Shown here one piece after another: positions 6,038-6,203 of a stretch of DNA of 6,203 nucleotides. Below the pieces are notes generated by a model. That model had not been told where the DNA came from and searched no databases. It worked only from the letters and a program-made list of their open reading frames with translations. Source of the stretch: Bacillota bacterium (GTDB taxonomy: Bacteria; Bacillota_E; Symbiobacteriia; JAMDAP01); contig JAMDAP010000022.1 of assembly GCA_023484675.1 (NCBI GenBank), forward strand, positions 1 to 6,203, in the 5' to 3' direction. Within the stretch, counting starts at the first letter, position 1, and every line of letters begins with the position of its first letter. The position numbers and the translations under genes were made by a program.

Positions 6038-6203
6038 TCAGACCGATTCCACGGAGCGAATCTCGGGGATTTCCTGACGCAGGGCCCGCTCGATGCCCAT
6101 CTTCAAGGTCATCGTCGACATGGAGCAGCCGGCACAGGCACCGGTTAGATGCAGAAAAACAACGCCGCCGGCCACGTTGAGCAGTTCCACGTCGCCGCCG
6201 TCA
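6038..6203 (-). CDS. NifU-like Fe-S scaffold protein, C-terminal part (runs off right edge)
   Basis: Only the last 54 codons and the stop are in the window. Reading the minus strand from the edge gives [10 protein letters not shown], then [18 protein letters not shown], the C-X2-C site of the NifU C-terminal domain that holds a transient Fe-S cluster, then [17 protein letters not shown] and the stop. This matches the end of NifU/Nfu-type proteins, which deliver clusters to apoproteins in the cytoplasm. Many Firmicutes carry a short Nfu protein of about 70-80 residues, so only a small N-terminal piece may be missing; a longer NifU cannot be excluded. A cluster supplier is relevant to the Fe-S proteins QueG and the RACo-like protein nearby, but they lie in separate transcripts. 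Confidence 0.93.
   Translation of the reverse strand, partial: DGGDVELLNVAGGVVFLHLTGACAGCSMSTMTLKMGIERALRQEIPEIRSVESV

Overview
The window looks like a piece of chromosome from a GC-rich, probably anaerobic and possibly thermophilic Firmicutes lineage (Desulfotomaculum/Moorella/Thermincola-like). This is inferred from gene content: a RACo-type corrinoid activator, a DUF1540 protein, a Firmicutes-style QueG, Gram-positive-strength ribosome binding sites and sigma-A-like promoter elements. The species cannot be named from the sequence alone. All nine genes lie on the minus strand, so transcription runs from high to low coordinates. Apparent long frames on the plus strand are antisense shadows caused by the GC-rich codon usage.

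In transcription order: (1) 6203-5320 holds the C-terminal end of a NifU-like Fe-S scaffold, then a complete NarL/LuxR-type response regulator, closed by a clear intrinsic terminator (5265-5294). (2) 5168-4307 is a two-gene unit: a stand-alone, degenerate receiver-like protein that lacks both a complete phosphorylation pocket and a DNA-binding domain, then a universal stress protein, closed by a second clear terminator (4224-4253). (3) 4133-2706 is a two-gene unit: an exported protein resembling (alpha/alpha)6-barrel 'six-hairpin' glycosidases, then a 64-residue four-cysteine DUF1540 protein. The ribosome binding site of the second gene sits in the loop of a perfect 7-bp hairpin that also contains the stop codon of the first. 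(4) 2679-1 is a three-gene unit: a RACo-like 2Fe-2S/ASKHA ATPase, an HD-domain phosphohydrolase and the N-terminal third or so of the tRNA epoxyqueuosine reductase QueG, which runs off the left edge. A good sigma-A promoter precedes it, embedded in a striking nested inverted-repeat structure.

The most interesting parts are: the RACo-HD-queG cluster, which puts an ATP-driven corrinoid reductant next to a cobalamin-dependent enzyme; the nested palindrome (2592-2649) overlapping the start of that transcript; the degenerate receiver, apparently a truncated paralogue of the adjacent response regulator; and the hairpin presenting the DUF1540 ribosome binding site. No CRISPR array, transposase, rRNA or tRNA was seen, and no stretch longer than about 180 bases lacks a gene. 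The larger gaps (4134-4306, 5169-5319, 2565-2705) hold the terminators, promoter and inverted repeats listed.
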